From the NCBI GenBank assembly GCA_002315195.1, contig DCGD01000040.1, positions 16,472-23,323 of the forward strand: 6,852 nucleotides of DNA, read 5' to 3'. The DNA is from Prevotellaceae bacterium UBA1787. Lineage in GTDB: Bacteria; Bacteroidota; Bacteroidia; Bacteroidales; Bacteroidaceae. The position numbers and the translations under genes are program-made. Of this stretch, positions 5,521 to 6,852 are shown piece after piece. The first letter of the stretch is position 1. Each line of letters starts with the position of its first letter. The notes under the pieces were generated by a model. That model was not told the origin of the DNA and searched no databases. It saw nothing but the letters and a program-made list of their open reading frames with translations.

Positions 5521-6852
5521 CTAAAAAAGGTCGATGAGTCCTAAGCCGCTGAGGAAAATATACAAGATGGCAAAAGGTGCGAAATACTTGAGAAGCGTAA
5601 AGAGGAATTTTAAGGTGAAAGATTTCTTCATTTGCCCATTGGTGAGTTCGTGCCAAACAGCGTCTTTTTTCATGAACCAACCGACAAACAAGGCAATGAG
5701 AAAACCGCTGATGGGTACGAAAATCTGTCCCGATGTAAAATCGAAAAAATCGAACAAATTTTTGCCGAAAAGTTTGAAATCTTTCAGGGGACCCATTGAC
5801 AAGGAACACAACGCACCCACGATTACCGTGACAAAGGTGACAATGGTAGTTGCCTTGTTCCTAGACAATTTGAAATCTTCAGTCAGGTGGGCGACCGGTA
5901 CTTCTACCAAAGACATGACGGAAGTGAGCGTGGCTAAAACCAAAAGGAAATAGAACAAGATGGAAACGATGTAACTCAAAAAAGGAATATTTCCAAAAGC
6001 TTGTTGAAAAACATTGGGCAAGGCAATAAATACAAGCGAGGGGCCTGCATCGGGACGGATGCCAGTGGAAAAAACAGCCGGAAAAATGATGATGCCGGCC
6101 ATGACGGCCACTACGGTATCGATGACGCTCACTTTGACGGCGGTGTTTACAAGTTTTGTGTCTTCTGCGAAATAGGAGGCATAAGTGCAGACACATCCCA
6201 TACCTATGCTGAGCGAATAGAAAGCTTGACCGATGGCACTGAGAACTGTGTTGAAAGAAAGTTTGCTGAAATCAGGCTTGAACAGGAATGAGAGCCCTTC
6301 CGCTGCTCCTTCGGTGAAAAAAGAACAAATGCACAGTATGACCAAAATAACGAAAAGCATGGGCATTAGTAATTTGGAAAAACGCTCAATGCCTTTCTGA
6401 ACTCCGCATATGATAATCCCATGACCTATGAGCATGAAAATGACGATGTAAACAATGGGCAGGTATGGGTTGGAAATGAACTGTTCGAAATATTCCGCAT
6501 AGACATCGGGATTTTGGCTTTGGGCAAGTGCGTTGAAACGGTTCATGACGGAATCAACCAAGTAGTCGAGCGTCCAAGCCGAAACCACAATGTAATAACA
6601 AAGAATGAACCATCCGGTATAAACGCCGAATTTGCCAATATTTTTCAGGAACCAATTGTTTGTAAGTATTTGATAAGCGCAGGCGGTGTTGGAATGTGTG
6701 TGACGGCCAACGGCAAACTCGGCAGTCATCAAGGGAATGCCCAGTAAGATGATACTAATTATGTAAACGAGAAGAAACACGGCGCCTCCGTTGTTTCCCG
6801 TCAATACGGGAAAGCGCCAAATGTTGCCTAAACCAACAGCCGTGCCCGCTGT
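5521..6852 (-). CDS. Sodium-dependent amino-acid symporter, NSS (LeuT) family, 5' end outside window
   Basis: This inner-membrane transporter uses the sodium gradient to import an amino acid. The frame is open to the window edge; 443 residues are visible, and probably only 10-20 N-terminal residues are missing, giving the ~450-460 of bacterial members. The TTG at 6804 is internal. TM1 carries AVGLGNIWRFP (5-15), the family signature that forms the sodium and substrate sites. TM3 has YYIVVSAWTL with the tyrosine (87) that matches LeuT Tyr108. TM6 has the unwound GQAFYSLSIGMG (208-219). TM8 has ATLTS (307-311), matching the LeuT Na2 ligands Ala351, Thr354, Ser355. Eleven membrane helices can be counted, as is typical of prokaryotic NSS. 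TM7 has an Asp (245, in VSVIDTVVAV) of the kind that replaces chloride in bacterial members. The glycine in TM1 favours an amino-acid substrate, but which one is unknown. The HHH gene follows after 8 bp. The promoter lies beyond the window. Confidence 0.95.
   Translation of the reverse strand, partial: TAGTAVGLGNIWRFPVLTGNNGGAVFLLVYIISIILLGIPLMTAEFAVGRHTHSNTACAYQILTNNWFLKNIGKFGVYTGWFILCYYIVVSAWTLDYLVDSVMNRFNALAQSQNPDVYAEYFEQFISNPYLPIVYIVIFMLIGHGIIICGVQKGIERFSKLLMPMLFVILVILCICSFFTEGAAEGLSFLFKPDFSKLSFNTVLSAIGQAFYSLSIGMGCVCTYASYFAEDTKLVNTAVKVSVIDTVVAVMAGIIIFPAVFSTGIRPDAGPSLVFIALPNVFQQAFGNIPFLSYIVSILFYFLLVLATLTSVMSLVEVPVAHLTEDFKLSRNKATTIVTFVTVIVGALCSLSMGPLKDFKLFGKNLFDFFDFTSGQIFVPISGFLIALFVGWFMKKDAVWHELTNGQMKKSFTLKFLFTLLKYFAPFAILYIFLSGLGLIDLF

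Noticed and set aside
5534..5953. A 139-codon plus-strand frame opposite the symporter
   Set aside because: The minus strand carries clear NSS motifs and membrane helices throughout; the opposite frame is Lys-rich with no domain.

Overview
The window looks like chromosomal DNA from a Bacteroidales bacterium, probably Prevotella-like. Evidence: a Bacteroidetes-type -7 box (TAnnTTTG) and a near match to the -33/-7 promoter, no clear Shine-Dalgarno sequences, two small lipoproteins (one carrying the Fn3-like domain common in Bacteroidales surface proteins), a ComEA-like helix-hairpin-helix protein of the type common in Bacteroidetes, and a CarB resembling the animal enzyme. The genus is inference. 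No rRNA, tRNA, CRISPR array, transposase or phage gene was seen.

Layout. Positions 1-2841 (+) hold most of carB, the large subunit of carbamoyl-phosphate synthase, with its first ~130 codons outside the window. A strong intrinsic terminator at 2865-2899 closes it. A small one-domain lipoprotein gene runs the other way at 3086-3454 (-). A 405-bp divergent intergenic region (3455-3859) follows, with promoter-like boxes for both flanking genes, a 16-bp tandem duplication and a perfect 14-bp palindrome. Next come a cysteine-containing lipoprotein of unknown function (3860-4477, +) and, 14 bp on, a nitroreductase-family flavoprotein (4492-5010, +), probably co-transcribed. Converging on these are a membrane-anchored helix-hairpin-helix protein (5096-5512, -) and, 8 bp upstream of it, an amino-acid:sodium symporter of the NSS/LeuT family (5521 to past the window end, -), probably also an operon.

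How they work together. carB is housekeeping (pyrimidine and arginine precursors) and ends its own transcription unit. The two lipoproteins and the nitroreductase look like accessory envelope or redox functions with no pathway visible here. The symporter imports an amino acid; why it precedes a DNA-binding-type HHH protein is unclear.

I found no clear new multi-gene system. The points most worth checking are a perfect 15-bp inverted repeat (17-nt loop) inside the HHH gene, the animal-like CarB with a CPS1-like effector pocket, and the palindromes in the divergent intergenic region. All motif and family statements are from reading and memory; no search was run.
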